Source: Pristionchus mayeri (taxonomy: Eukaryota > Nematoda > Chromadorea > Rhabditida > Neodiplogasteridae). Taken from it: 64,000 nucleotides of DNA. This document shows positions 23,701 through 34,139 of this stretch, one piece after another. Numbering within the stretch: position 1 is the stretch's first letter; each line of letters opens with the position of its first letter. The stretch spans positions 7,440,001 through 7,504,000 of the forward strand of contig BTRK01000005.1 in NCBI GenBank assembly GCA_036245805.1, read 5' to 3'. The translations under genes and the position numbers were made by a program. The notes below the pieces were generated by a model that had not been told where the DNA came from, made no database searches, and was given only the letters and a program-made list of their open reading frames with translations.

Positions 23701-23842
23701 GAACGATTACTTTCAGATACCATAGTTTCAAAAATATTACAAATTAATGAATGAAAAAAAAGAACCCTTTATCCATTCCTGGGTAACTCTCATGACAGGT
23801 TAGAGACGAGACACTAGGCAATATTGCCAGCCACAGAAGCAT
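20786..23842 (-). CDS. CRP-3: secreted, probably GPI-anchored cysteine-rich two-module protein
   Basis: Eleven exons: 23766-23842, 23584-23680, 23459-23532, 22028-22106, 21932-21987, 21822-21863, 21678-21777, 21544-21627, 21334-21453, 21075-21176 and 20786-20941. They join in phase to 329 codons including the stop. The order is signal peptide (MLLWLAILPSVSSL), module 1 (TCAGDACAI, GCWGD, MCICN, TDMCNS), a middle block (NCDSPTCLF, NKCLTYDQP), module 2 (ITCYAHPE, ICTGHYCYSS, KRGCMAIVDDTLAKKR, YLCSSNYCN), a Thr/Ser stalk (TTTPNVESTTSSG) and a hydrophobic tail (MIFAAILIVFLSMLW). The tail suggests a GPI anchor (inference). The C-N module ends resemble Ly6/activin-receptor or nematode ET modules. 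The intron between exons 3 and 4 contains a mariner, which leaves both splice sites intact. No expression signal can be read. Confidence 0.86.
22179..23413 (+). mobile_element. mariner transposon (1235 bp) with TA target duplication
   Basis: The ends TTGGGATGTCCGGAAAGTTC and GAACTTTCCGGACACCCCAA are inverted repeats of about 28 bases. TA dinucleotides at 22177-22178 and 23414-23415 are the target duplication. The element is in an intron of CRP-3, in the opposite orientation to that gene. It encodes one nearly complete mariner transposase (22340-23349). Confidence 0.93.
22340..23349 (+). pseudogene. mariner transposase, one stop and one frameshift
   Basis: The N-terminal part is a helix-turn-helix DNA-binding region (HYYRLGRSVKEA, then PRSGRPPS and STVSDIL). 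An in-frame TGA at about 22769 interrupts it, and the same frame then continues through ATDEKWITYD. The second catalytic Asp is in LLMDNARPH. A one-base shift near 23120-23130 moves the frame, after which PYSPDLCPCDYH supplies the third Asp, consistent with the DD34D triad of mariner elements. The C-terminus ends KKGAYIGH before a stop. The total length (~335 codons) is typical. Two lesions make it inactive as written, but the element is young. Confidence 0.9.
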
Positions 23843-24052
23843 TCCACTTGTAAAACTAAAGCAAATTCAATCACATTGCCCCGTCTCGACATTTCTCAAA
23901 ACGCAGAAACATCTGCCCTCCAGCTTGTTCAATCTGTCCATTTCGTTACATCTGCGAAACGCAAAAGTTTAGCCAAAAGTCAACCATTCGTATGATATTT
24001 AAGCTGCCCAGAAAGTGTATATCAACTCTTGAACAGACAATATATAATGCGA

Positions 24053-27000
24053 TCACTTGATGAATTGCTTCACGAATATTATTGATGCTATCGAATACAT
24101 GGCCACTACAGTACTGGTGCTTGTTGTGGTGTCGACTTTAGGAGTTGTGGTAGCGGAAGGTGACGGGTTTCTCGCAATTATCGCGTTTTCCTAAAGTAAA
24201 TCAGATGTTAGATATGAGCCCGTTTGCGTAAGAATCGGACAATTTTGACGGTGTTTGGCATCGGCCAAAAATGTCAAATCGCTGAAACTTTGCATTTTGG
24301 GGTTTTCTTGTATGCTGATGACGATAAGCATATTCATTTTCCTCAAAGATTGATCGTTGGCTCCAGATGGAGTCACGTCGAAATCGACCTTTTTTGAATA
24401 TCTAGATTTCGGAGGTCACTACAATTAAGTGCGAATTATGTCCGGGGCAGAATTGGATGGCGATCACGCCTGTCTAATTCATTTTCATGATTTTTGAAAA
24501 TAAATTTGTAAAAGCAAACTTTTCGTAGAGATAAAAGATTTCAGAGAGACTACCATAGTTCGAACCCTCTTGATGAGAGGAGTCGAAATATGTGCTCAAA
24601 TGCAAGAAAGCACATCGCCATAAGTTTTTTGGCGGCAGAAAGTGAGTTTTTGCCAGCGAAATCGGCGATAGGCGAGAGGGAGGAGAGGCGGAGAGGAGGG
24701 GAGAGGTCAACCGAACGAGAGACTGGGGTAGATCAAGGGAAGAGACCAAGTCCGACAGCCGATTTCGCTGGCAAAAATTCGCTTTCTGCCTCCATAAATC
24801 TTATGGCGATGTGTTTTATTACATTTGAGCACATATTTTGACTCCTCTCGTCAAGAGGGTTCGAACTATGGTAGTCTCTATATCTTTTATCTCTATGAAA
24901 AGTTTGATTTTTCAAATTTATTTTCAAAAATCATGAAAAATGAATTAGACAGGCGTGATCGCCATCAAATTCTGCCCCTGACATAATTCGCACTTAATTT
25001 TAGTGACCTCCGAAATCTAGATATACAAAAACTTTCGATTTTGACGTGACGCCATCTGGAGCCAACGATCAATCTTTGAGCAAAATGAATATGCCTATCG
25101 TCATCAGCATACAAGAAAACCCCAAAATATAAAGTTTCAGCGATTTGCCCTTTTTGGCCGATGCCAGCGATTGTCCGATTATTGCGCAAACGGGCTCATA
25201 TCGGTATTTGTAGTTAAAATTTATTTTCACAAAATTTCAAATTGACAATATAAATTTCGATAAGATTGATGAAAATGGATATCAAAATTTAGGTAAATCC
25301 ATTATTATTCACCATACCTTATACTCGCTAACACTCTGGCCATTACAGTAGTCTTCGGGGCAGAGATAGAATTGTAAGAGCAGATACTGATAGTAGCCGA
25401 CGCCGATCAGGCTACGGCCCTGCGAATATTTTAGATTAATAATGACCAATTTGATATTGCATGAAAGACAACTATGAACATACATCTTTCCTTTTCTTCG
25501 CGAGAGTATCATCTACTAAGTTGACGCAACCTCCTATCCAACCGCCCGTTACTACACTTTCATAGCAGTAGTGGCCGATACATGTAGCATTGTTTCGACT
25601 TCCCTGGGCCATTATTTTTGTATTCATGAGTTGAGTAACGGTAGCGGTGTTTTCCATACCTCCAAGTGGGTATAGCACGTGACATTTCGAAGCTCACTCG
25701 AAGGTTGCCAGCACACATATATGAGAGCTCGGTTGATGCAGTCCTAATTATAATACAGTACTGTTTAGAGATTTAAAAAAAAAACTTACAATTCCCTCAC
25801 AATTCACTACTAGCGCACTGCCAAGTACAAGAGTTTGATTCTCCTCCTTCAAACTTCGATCCAATATGATCACGTTAGGAAAAACCCTTAAAAAATGTGT
25901 ACATTTTCCTCATAAACTATTTTTTGGCTCTGTAGTAAAACGCGGGCCCCACCTGATACTTTTGTGGTCCCAATACACTTTTGTGGTCCGATACTTTTGT
26001 GGTCCGATACTTTTGTGGTCCGATACTTTTGTGGTCCCTTACTTTAGTGGTCCGATAGTTTTGTGGTCCCATACTTTTGAGGTCCGATACTTTTGTGGTC
26101 CCATACTTTTGTGGTCCGATACTTGTGTGGTCCCATACTTTCGTGGTCCCATACTATTGTGGTCCCAACATCATACACATGTAGGCATCATAATAACATA
26201 AATACATCTATACCTCCTTCCCAATATCGGCGACCCGCGAAGCGGGGAGCCCTGTAAGCGACGAAAGGGTATCCCCGCGAAGCGGGGAGACCCGATCGTG
26301 GCTTACCGCTTAGGCAATGAGACGGCTTAGGCCGGCGATATACATAGAATGGTGCGTGGCTCAGTCTTGACCGACGAGTGAGTATACAAAATGCATAATT
26401 GAGAATGAAACATTAATCACGCACCTTCCTATTTATTATATATCGCCGGCCTAAGCCGTCGTATTGCCTAAGCGGTAAGCCACGATCGGGTCTCCCCGCT
26501 TCGCGGGAAGACCCTATCGTTGCTTACAGGGCTCCCCGCTTCGCGGGTCGCCGATATTGGAAAGGATTCATAGATGTATTTATGATGTTGTGAAGCCTAT
26601 ATGCGTATGTTGTTGGGACCACAAAAGTATCGGACCACAAAAGTATCGGACCGCAGAAGTATCGGACCACAAAAGTATCGGACCACAAAAGTATTGGGAC
26701 CACAAAACTATCGGACCACAAAAGTATGGGACCACAAAAGTATCGGACCACAAAAGTATTGGGACCACAAAAGTATGATGTGTATATTGCAGGCTCTTGG
26801 GACCACAAAAGTATGGGACCACAATAGTATCGGACCACAAAAGCATGGGACCACAAAAGTATCGGAGCACAAAACTATCGGACCACAAAAGTATGGGACC
26901 ACAAAACTATCTGACCACAAAAGTATTTGGTGTCTGAAGGGACCCGCGTTTTACTACAGAGCCATTTTTGTTTAAAAAAAGAACGCAATATACTCATGAA

Positions 27001-27914
27001 ATCGCGTCGGTTCATCGTATGTGCGGCACTTGTCTCTGAAACAAAACCAATAATAACATTTGTAACACTATTACGATTTTTTCCAATTCAAGACAAACTA
27101 GTGAGACTGCTATGAGTCAATCAAGTGGATCTTAACGGTCTCGCGACCTTATCTTGAATTGAAAACAGTATGCTTACAATGCACTCACAGTGTTGGATCA
27201 GTCGTGAACAAGCAGGTTGGGCTGTCACAGTAGCTTTCAAGTTCCTGTTAGTATCAATTCATTTGGCATGTTGGAATTGGGATAGCAAAGCATGATATTT
27301 AACTTTCAACTGAGCGATCGAATGAAACAAAATTAAATAACAATGAAACAAAATATTAATTAAATATCGTAAAATGTGTACCGGATCTCTGCAAGTAGCA
27401 TTCCTCACCGGGGTCAGGATAGTGACGTTGATGTCGCGAGAATTGCACATATCCGTTCTAAATTGACGCGATATTAAAATATTAAAAAAGAAGTGTTACT
27501 TGCAAACACAGATTGCCTTCGGGTGTCCGTCTCCAAAGCATCCCTCATCGACTTCGACATTCGTGATGCAGCCCTCAAGCAGTGCAATTGGAACTACCAC
27601 GCTATTTATATTTATCGCACATTCCGTAATATCAGGATATAAAGGAAAGCTAGGATTGGGGGCAGGGAAGGACTCAAAATACCTTCGAATTCTGAATTGC
27701 TACCTGTATCCTTTTCTTGAAAGAGCGTTTCTTGAAAGAGAAAGTAATGGCGCACGCGTCACCAGTGCATTTTCCAGAATGTCTGAACAATTAAATACAT
27801 ATTTGAAAAGATGATACTAATAAAGAATGAAACACACCCGTGCAAGCCTGCTTCATTGCTATCATGACAAATGATTGAAGATACGACAGGGAACACCGCT
27901 AACCACCAGAGCAT
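24053..27914 (-). CDS. CRP-4: secreted, probably GPI-anchored cysteine-rich two-module protein
   Basis: Eleven exons: 27838-27914, 27704-27782, 27500-27573, 27382-27457, 27189-27244, 26994-27035, 25790-25886, 25660-25743, 25484-25603, 25318-25419 and 24053-24190. They give 315 codons including the stop, and every junction is in phase. The signal peptide is MLWWLAVFPVVSS; an in-frame Met 12 codons upstream is a possible alternative start. Module 1 has KCTGDACAI, GCITNVEVDEGCFGDG, ICVC and DMCNS. The middle has YCDSPTCLF and KCRTYDEP. Module 2 has VTCYTHLE, TCIGHYCYES, VDDTLAKKRKD and FYLCPEDYCN. A stalk (SATTTPKVDTTTSTS) and a weak hydrophobic tail follow. Exon lengths match CRP-3 at most positions. 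Two introns carry ~1-kb foldbacks (24211-25202 and 25925-26964). It lies head-to-tail behind CRP-3, consistent with tandem duplication. Confidence 0.86.
24211..25202. mobile_element. 992-bp foldback MITE in CRP-4 last intron
   Basis: The ends GATATGAGCCCGTTTGCG and CGCAAACGGGCTCATATC are inverted copies. The arms pair along their length (TGGCATCGGCCAAAA with TTGGCCGATGCCAG; TTTTTGCCAGCGAAATCGGC with GCCGATTTCGCTGGCAAAAA). The short centre is purine-rich (about 24670-24760). It occupies most of the 1127-base intron between the last two exons of CRP-4. Confidence 0.9.
25925..26964. mobile_element. Foldback element with 15-bp minisatellite arms in CRP-4 intron
   Basis: The termini TGGCTCTGTAGTAAAACGCG and CGCGTTTTACTACAGAGCCA are inverted. 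Each arm contains a tandem array of the 15-mer TTTTGTGGTCCGATAC-type unit (about 25965-26165) or its complement (about 26615-26935). Copies vary between GTCCGATAC and GTCCCATAC. The core (about 26220-26560) is a second GC-rich palindrome with repeated CCCCGCGAAGCGGGG units. The repetitive open frames here are artefacts of the array. Confidence 0.9.
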
Positions 27915-28037
27915 TTGATGGATTGGGTAGAGCTGACTGCAAAATGTCATTTGTGAAACGGATTAAACACCTGCCAATACTAAGAAATTAGAATTGAAAC
28001 ACCTGCTCTGAAATGTTGTTTAAGAGAAACTCGGAGT

Positions 28038-28969
28038 CCCTGATAGACTTTGCCAAACGAGAGATCTCTCGTGAAACAGACCTCGTGAAAGTAAAAAATT
28101 CTTGGTCGAGATCACTCTCATTTCGGTCGTCTCAAATGAGAGATAATTTCCCCTCTCACTCGAGAGGCGAGAGCTCTCGCGAGAGTTGTTGTATTGGGAG
28201 GGTGACATTTGCCAAACCGACATTTGCCAAACAAGTTCCCGTTCGCTTGCAATTCGGCATTAATAATTGGGAGTAGTTTCATTGTAATCCCCTACATTTG
28301 CCTATATAAGTCTTGTTACCAGACGATCATGATTTTTACACTTCACCAACGACCCTGGGGTCATGGTCCAAAATTGAGAATTTGAGTCGAAAATCATGGC
28401 TAGATAAATACCGAATGCTGTAACAAATCGATACCCATGTTACTGGAATAGAGTAGTTACTGGGGTACTAGAACATGAATTGGTTACGGCATTCGGCATT
28501 TATCTAGCCATGATTTTCGACTCAAATTCTCAATTTTGGACCATGACCACGGGGTCGTTGGTGAAGTGTAAAAGCCATGATCGTCTGGTAACAAGACATA
28601 TAGACAAATGTAGGGGAGCACATACTAGTTACAATTAAACAACTCCCAAGTATCAATGCCGAATTGCAAGCAAACGGCAACTTGTTTGGCAAATGTCGGT
28701 TTGGCAAATGTCACCCTCCCGTTGTATTGGATAATGCCAAAAGTTATTTCAATTACTTGTGAAACATATCTCGATTCTATGATCGGAGATGAGTGAGCCT
28801 AACCACTCTGAACTCATCGAGATCACTCGCCCTCTCACCGAGACGAACTAATTTCTCGCGAGAGCTCTCGACGAGAGTGAGACTCGAATGTAAATTCATT
28901 CCGAGAGTTGACCGTTCACTGAGAGCGGGTTTCGAGGAATGGTCTCGCCTCTCGTTTAGCAAAGTCTAG
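28038..28969. repeat. Outer foldback with CGAGAG-rich arms enclosing the hAT-like element
   Basis: TAGACTTTGCCAAACGAGAG at the left is inverted as CTCTCGTTTAGCAAAGTCTA at the right. The arms are rich in CGAGAG/CTCTCG palindromes (for example GAGAGCTCTCGCGAGAG). The 28196-28720 element is inserted within it. Confidence 0.7.
28196..28720. mobile_element. hAT-like foldback MITE (525 bp) with 8-bp target duplication
   Basis: The ends GGGAGGGTGACATTTGCC and GGCAAATGTCACCCTCCC are exact inverted repeats. The flanking 8-mers GTTGTATT (28188-28195 and 28721-28728) are identical. An 8-bp duplication is the signature of the hAT superfamily. The arms pair through CATGATTTTCGACTCAAATT to a centre near 28450. 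Internal CGTTCGCTTGCAATTCGGC relates it to 17712-19886 and 31630-31840. Confidence 0.85.
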
Positions 28970-28990
28970 TCCCAGGACGGGACAGTGATT

Positions 28991-29081
28991 GAGCAATGGC
29001 CTGACTCTCTTCAATTTGCACGCTCTCTCGCCGGTCAGACAGAGTGTGCAAACTAAAGAGAGTCAGACCATTGCTCCTGTG
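28991..29081. repeat. Hairpin element, sister of 9541-9643
   Basis: GAGCAATGGCCTGACTCTCTT and GCACGCTCTCTCGCCGGT pair with CAGAGTGTGC and AAAGAGAGTCAGACCATTGC. It shares its core with the CRP-2 intron hairpin. Confidence 0.7.
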
Positions 29082-29387
29082 ATGGCATAGTTGTGATGAG
29101 ATGAAGCGGTTAGCTCGCACAAGATCCGTTTTATATTTTTCTCATTTCTCTCTTTATCTGCCATACTGGACTTGTGATGTGTGCTCAATTTGACTCATAT
29201 TTATAGCCGGATACATACAACAATAAAAAAAAGAAACAGTATGGAATCATGAAATAACACACGATTTATTCATGTGATGATAGGACAGGCTGGACGGTCG
29301 GCGATATCTTGTTTTTCGAAGACACACAACATCCAGGAAGGCAGCGAACAACGAATCTGGAAATTATCTCGTGATCTTTCAGCGATT

Positions 29388-30806
29388 TCAATTCGTACAC
29401 CTTCGATATGGCGTAACGAAGAAAAGATTGGCGAGCGGGGAGCACACGTTTTGCAAATTTGAAATCTGAAACAACAAACATTTCGAACCCGTTTCAATCA
29501 AATTATGCCTTGCGATCGACAAAGGTCAAGCTGAAACAAAAAAAAAACAATCACCGGAACACATAGTGAAGCCGATGTGAGAACTGTCGAAGACGAGATT
29601 CAAGTGGAAAACGAAGCTTCCGATGAAAAAGAAGGAACATGATGCAAGTTGGACGGTGAGCGTCTGTCAAATGTTTGCAATTTGGAATTTCTTGACGAAA
29701 TATGAACAAATGTTACTATCTGCTTACATTGCTTAGCATATTTTGTTGCGCTTTTGTGGACGAACTCATATTTGTCTGCAAAACAAGTTATTGCACACAC
29801 ATTTCATGGCAAATCAGTATGACATCAAAAACAAAAACTAACTTTAAACTCCCTCATCCGCTGTATAGTCCTCTTGCGAAGCACTACATTAATCATCACG
29901 CTCATCGTAGCGGTCAGTACGCAAAATGCACCAAAGAGTGAGCTGAACAGCTCACGAGCTAATAAAATACCTAAGATGACATAAATTGGGTGTGCGTGTA
30001 CGAATTTCGCATAAATGAGCGGTCATTGTTATGCTCTCCATACTCGATGCTTACCCAGACTGAAAGGTGCATTGGGTCTTCCCGATCGATATTCCATGAT
30101 TAGCATTGACTCTTTACTTCCTCTGATCATAGCATGGTAGAGCCCAACAGCGATATGTGAATGAAGTAGCACCGAACCAAGTATTAGATACTTTGTGTTC
30201 TGATGAATATATAATAAAATATGCCAAAATTATAAAAATTCCAAGCCTTTTTCGGTTCCGAGTTCATGTTGTTGATAACATGCAATCGGTATGCAAAAAG
30301 CAAACATAACAGTGTGTCAGTGGTGCAATACATCTGCATTTGAACTCCTAAACGTGCATGTTTTTCGAATCATTTGAAAATAAAGCTCATACCGAAAGCG
30401 AACCAACACGTTACTTTACTTATAAGCGTGCAAGCTCCATTAAACTCCAGCATACACGATTGCTTGTATACTACCTCTCTGCAAATATCACTGCTGATAC
30501 ATCAAGACAATATCACCCGAAATGAAGATATTGAAACTTTTCAAAGATCCGAGAAAAGTTATAATTAATCACTCCACCCACCGTGTAGCTGTCATCATCA
30601 TCGAAAAGAGACCGGCAAAATCGCACAAAGACGATGCTAGAAATATGAATGCGTAGCTTTTCAATGCATCGGGAGTACTGAACGAGCAAGTCCTGTGGAT
30701 ATTATACAAAATGTACAAACTATCTTCGAATGGCGTAAATCAGAGTTGCATTTGTCAATATTCCAGTTATTCCAATCGTGTAGATGAGTGAGATTAAGAA
30801 GTCCAT
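29388..30806 (-). pseudogene. srd-like seven-transmembrane chemoreceptor, probably decayed
   Basis: Exons: from 30806 down to about 30744 (MDFLISLIYTIGITGILTNA), 30582-30692 (STPDALKSYAFIFLASSLCD), 30393-30478, 30247-30347 (YCTTDTLLCLLFAYRLHVIN), 30055-30199, 29843-29958 (FGAFCVLTATMSVMINVVLR), 29728-29775, 29555-29663 and 29388-29465 (CSPLANLFFVTPYR). Seven hydrophobic segments, the T-P-x-x-L-K-S-Y motif after TM1 and the P-L-x-N-x-F-F end are typical of nematode serpentine chemoreceptors, closest in style to the srd class (inference). Defects: the first intron starts AT rather than GT; the intron after 30247 starts GC; the last junction needs a one-base shift to read the TM7 end. The gene is probably a recent pseudogene. 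Confidence 0.68.
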
Positions 30807-30905
30807 AGCTTCAGAGAGATAACAATACGGTATAGTAATAACAACAACACGTTTGCGCAATAATAATAACAATTACTATATTTGCGCCCTCTAGTGTAGT
30901 TAAAA

Positions 30906-31130
30906 ATGGAGAGTAGTGGCAGTAACGGGGAAAGTGAACATAATAGTAACCAGTATCATTGCGTAAAGGTTAGAATAAGCGATGCATATCATTTAGATGA
31001 TCAAATTGAGATGTACAGAGATCACGAGTGTGGACCAGTTTTGGTATATGAGGTATATGGCAAATTAGATAATAGGGTATATTTTCAGGTAGATTCACGG
31101 GATTTTCGGTTTGGTGCACTAAATAGATGA
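30906..31130 (+). CDS. Small hypothetical protein (74 aa)
   Basis: An uninterrupted frame starts MESSGSNGESEHNSNQ and continues with an acidic, charged sequence including YHLDDQIEMYRDHECGP and VYFQVDSRD. Composition looks protein-like rather than repetitive. A GTTAG after CGTAAAG (about 30970) could be a splice donor, so the true gene may differ. It lies 100 bases upstream of, and divergent from, the srd-like pseudogene. No family is recognised. Confidence 0.35.
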   Translation: MESSGSNGESEHNSNQYHCVKVRISDAYHLDDQIEMYRDHECGPVLVYEVYGKLDNRVYFQVDSRDFRFGALNR

Positions 31131-31629
31131 TATGCTATATAGCGCACTTGAAGCAACAATAAAACATCACGAAATCTGAAATTTGAAACCCTAGTTAGTA
31201 AAGCACATGAGGAAGTCCATCGCATTAGATTATGGGTACAGTAAGTGGATGGAAACTGGCATTTAGACGCTTGTGCCATTTAGCATTTTACTAGAGTGCA
31301 AAATTCGGTCATTCGTCTCTTCATTTTACACTCTCTCCCTGTGTCGTCGCTTGACTGATAGCATTTGCAGAAGTTCGAACTCTACCTCTTTCCCATTATT
31401 TTATAGTACGGCTCTCTAGGGAAGACTATATTATTATCGAGAGAAATTCGCCGAGGATAATACGCGGGCAGTCGACCAGATAATGAGCATTGTAAGCAAA
31501 CGATGCTATAAGCAAGGTACATAAGAAGCATTGAAACGTATGATAACTGAAATCTGTGAACTTTGAATCATGTTGTTTCATGTCCTCGGGGGGAGGGGGG
31601 GGGGGAATCGCAAAGCAGACAATCGGCAC
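31131..31629. other. No gene recognised
   Basis: AT-rich sequence with only short frames; a G-tract at about 31590-31603 is low-complexity. Confidence 0.35.
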
Positions 31630-31840
31630 TACAATTCGCCATTTGCTTGCAGTTTGGCATGGAATCTTGGTAATTGTTTACTTGTTGCCAGTATGTGCTC
31701 CCATACATCGGCATATATAACTCATGTTTCCACGCGACCTTAAGTTTCAACGTATGGAAACGCATCAACCATGACCCCGTTGATTTGTAGTGAAACTCAT
31801 GATCGTCTGGCAACAGGAGTATGTATGGGAGTGCATACTT
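31630..31840. repeat. Foldback related to the 28196 and 17712 elements
   Basis: CAATTCGCCATTTG, TATGTGCTCCCATACAT and the arm ending GAAACTCATGATCGTCTGGC show the same building blocks as 17712-17955 and 28196-28720. The inner palindrome pairs AACGTATGGAAACGCATCAA-type sequence weakly. It is an old copy. Confidence 0.55.
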
Positions 31841-32511
31841 TAAGCGAAATTGAAATCAAATGGTGAATTGTTGTGCGACTGTTCGCCCCACGTCCTGTCT
31901 CATCTCAGGGAAATGAAAGTACGGACACGCCGTGTCTACTTTCAATTCACGCAACATTTCTCACTCAATCTCATTTCTTCCGAATTTTCAATTTCGAATG
32001 CGGCTCTTTTTCGAAAGACCGAACTTGTGATCTCAATATTGAAGGAAATCATATTACGCGGAGGGTGTGTAATGACTATTCTGAACAAAGTACGTCATTC
32101 TTCTTTGAGGATGTATCAGACTAAATGTTGTTTTAATCGACAATGCACATCTACGTTGCGCAAAGTGGATAACAACTGCTCCTATTTTTTACGAAATTTA
32201 CCGATAGGGCGATCTCCATCTGATTTTTGCGTGCCACTCAAATGTACTTTTTCCCTCTCTCTGGCATGCTGTGCAAAACAAATAATTGCAAAATCAGTTC
32301 TTCTTAACACATAGGTTAGTTGACAGAGAAATGCAAATTTCGCCAAGACTAAATGCAAAAAATTTGCTGCGAATATCCTCGTGAATTACAGTATACATAT
32401 GAAAAAATAGCGAGGAATGTCCATAGAGTTTTATTGAAAGGGCTTCGTTGAACAACTATTGCAACGGAGTTGCTGTTGTCGCTGAAGGAAATGCTGAAAT
32501 TGCTTTCTGAA
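31841..32511 (+). other. Open frames of uncertain meaning
   Basis: Two overlapping plus-strand frames exist: 31850-32314 (154 codons) and 31873-32124 (83 codons). The latter contains DRTCDLNIEGNHITRRVC and an acidic FFFEDVSD end. Both lack clear splice sites, and neither matches a family I recognise. One may be a remnant exon, but I do not call a gene. Confidence 0.25.
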
Positions 32512-34139
32512 TTACCCATCTGGAAAAAGTATTTTCATATATTTTATCATCTAACTGAAAATATTCATTCATAATCACTTAATAGAAACATATAATCATC
32601 CTCAAAATGCGTCAAATACACCAGATTGTGCGTTTTATCCACAATTTTTCATTAAAAATAACACGAAAAAAGTGTTTATTGATACTTACTTTCATATCCA
32701 TTCCCAATTCTGGAACAATGTCCGACTGGTCTATGCTTCTTGCGGTGTAAAATTGCCATCGACCATTCATTCGCAAACGTAATCTCACCTAAACTCGTTT
32801 GTATATCATTCAATACAGTCTACAAAATCAATACAGTCAATACAGTCTACAAAATCACTGAAAATTATTAAATAATACCTAATTATGTTATCATTCAAAG
32901 TCTACTCACAGTGGTCTTTTCTACAAGCCAGTTGGCATTGATTATAAAATGAGGCATTTGGACATCCACGAATCTGGATAACGCCACTCCAAATTCCGGT
33001 TCATGTCGAATAAGAAGCGTGGCATCCTGATAGTCATTACATATTAATGAATCGTTTCTGAGCATTTCGTATGATTTCTAAGACGAACTGAGACCGACAA
33101 TTTCACCACGGTCTTCTCTAACATTACAATTGATTTCCCCTTGCCCAATACACAAAAAAACGTACTGATTGCCAACAGTATTTGATAAGAAGATGTGGGA
33201 ATTCAACGCTGGACGCGTATTCTCTCACAAACTCCTCATCGGACATTAGCACACATGGTGCAGAAATATTTTAGATAGTTTGGCATTGATAAGAATGGAA
33301 TTAAATCCGCAATGCAACTTGTAAACCGAATTCGACTCCAAATGATACCTTTTCTTAGAAACTTCTCTCAAAGATTCGAGAAAAGTGCAATTGACAACGC
33401 CAAGATCTGTTAAAATATGAGTATTGAGCAATTGTTCTATGATTTCAGTAACGCGATCATCAATCGTTACCTGAAATTTGTGTATTCAAAACATGAATTG
33501 CAAAATAATATTAAAAAATACCGAAATTAAAGCGCATTTTTCAAACTCGAATCGTCCAATAATCTGATTTATTCGATCAATTATCGAATCTGGTAGTGGT
33601 TGTCCATCTTTCACAGTGATTTCATGATACTGGAATAACCCGGAAATGTATTATTTTAGTGTATCATTTTCAGAAAAATATCTATCAACATACGAAATGT
33701 ATTTCTTTCCTTCGCATTTAAATATTCCATGACGAGACGATTTTCTGCTTGTCTTACTAATGAAATTTTCTTCACCGTATTCTAATTTGAGAATATTCTG
33801 TAATTATGTTCAGCAGATATTAGCAAACTGGGTCAAAGTAAAACGTACTTGGAAAATCATGAGTTTTGTTGCTTCAATTTTCACGGATCTTGCACGAGAA
33901 TAGTCCGTTGCTGTACTCATTCGCCTACTCAAAATGGCTAACTTATCTAGATCTTCGCTGGAATTCGAAAAATATATTAACTTTGGCAAAGGCACGTACT
34001 GGTCAAGCCGTTGGAAGACGTCCACAAGACAATCATTAGGAAGACTCGATAAATGGTCATCACAAGTTTCTCTCTTCCTTGTGGTTGATGTTTCATCAGT
34101 GCTCTCCGCCGGTCGCTTAACCGCGACTGAGTGGGCCAT
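32512..34139 (-). CDS. F-box domain protein
   Basis: Exons are 34000-34139, 33849-33957, 33690-33797, 33522-33629, 33363-33470, 33166-33234, possibly one near 33075-33140, then 32910-33026, 32690-32819 and a tiny last exon at 32512-32519. All listed junctions are in phase, giving about 300 codons. After a basic N-terminus (MAHSVAVKRP) residues ~29-65 form an F-box (HLSSLPNDCLVDVFQRLD, then EDLDKLAILSRRM), the Skp1-binding motif of SCF ubiquitin ligases. The rest (KYISYYHEITVKDG, VTIDDRVTEIIEQLL, FVDVQMPHFIINANWLVEK) would be the substrate-binding part; its family is uncertain. The start follows TTTCGCTGCAG directly, a good trans-splice acceptor. Nematode F-box genes are a fast-evolving, expanded family; the target is unknown. 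Confidence 0.72.

Noticed and set aside
25960..26935. Regular short repeats that could suggest a CRISPR array
   Set aside because: The units are contiguous with no unique spacers, in a eukaryotic intron, arranged as inverted arrays.
25866..26975. Repetitive Trp/Ser/Gly-rich ORFs on both strands
   Set aside because: They are the translation of a 15-bp minisatellite in foldback arms; the frame stays open only because the unit length is a multiple of three.
30906..31130. Confident protein-coding gene
   Set aside because: The composition is plausible, but there is no homology, and a possible donor inside the ORF leaves the structure open; kept at low confidence only.
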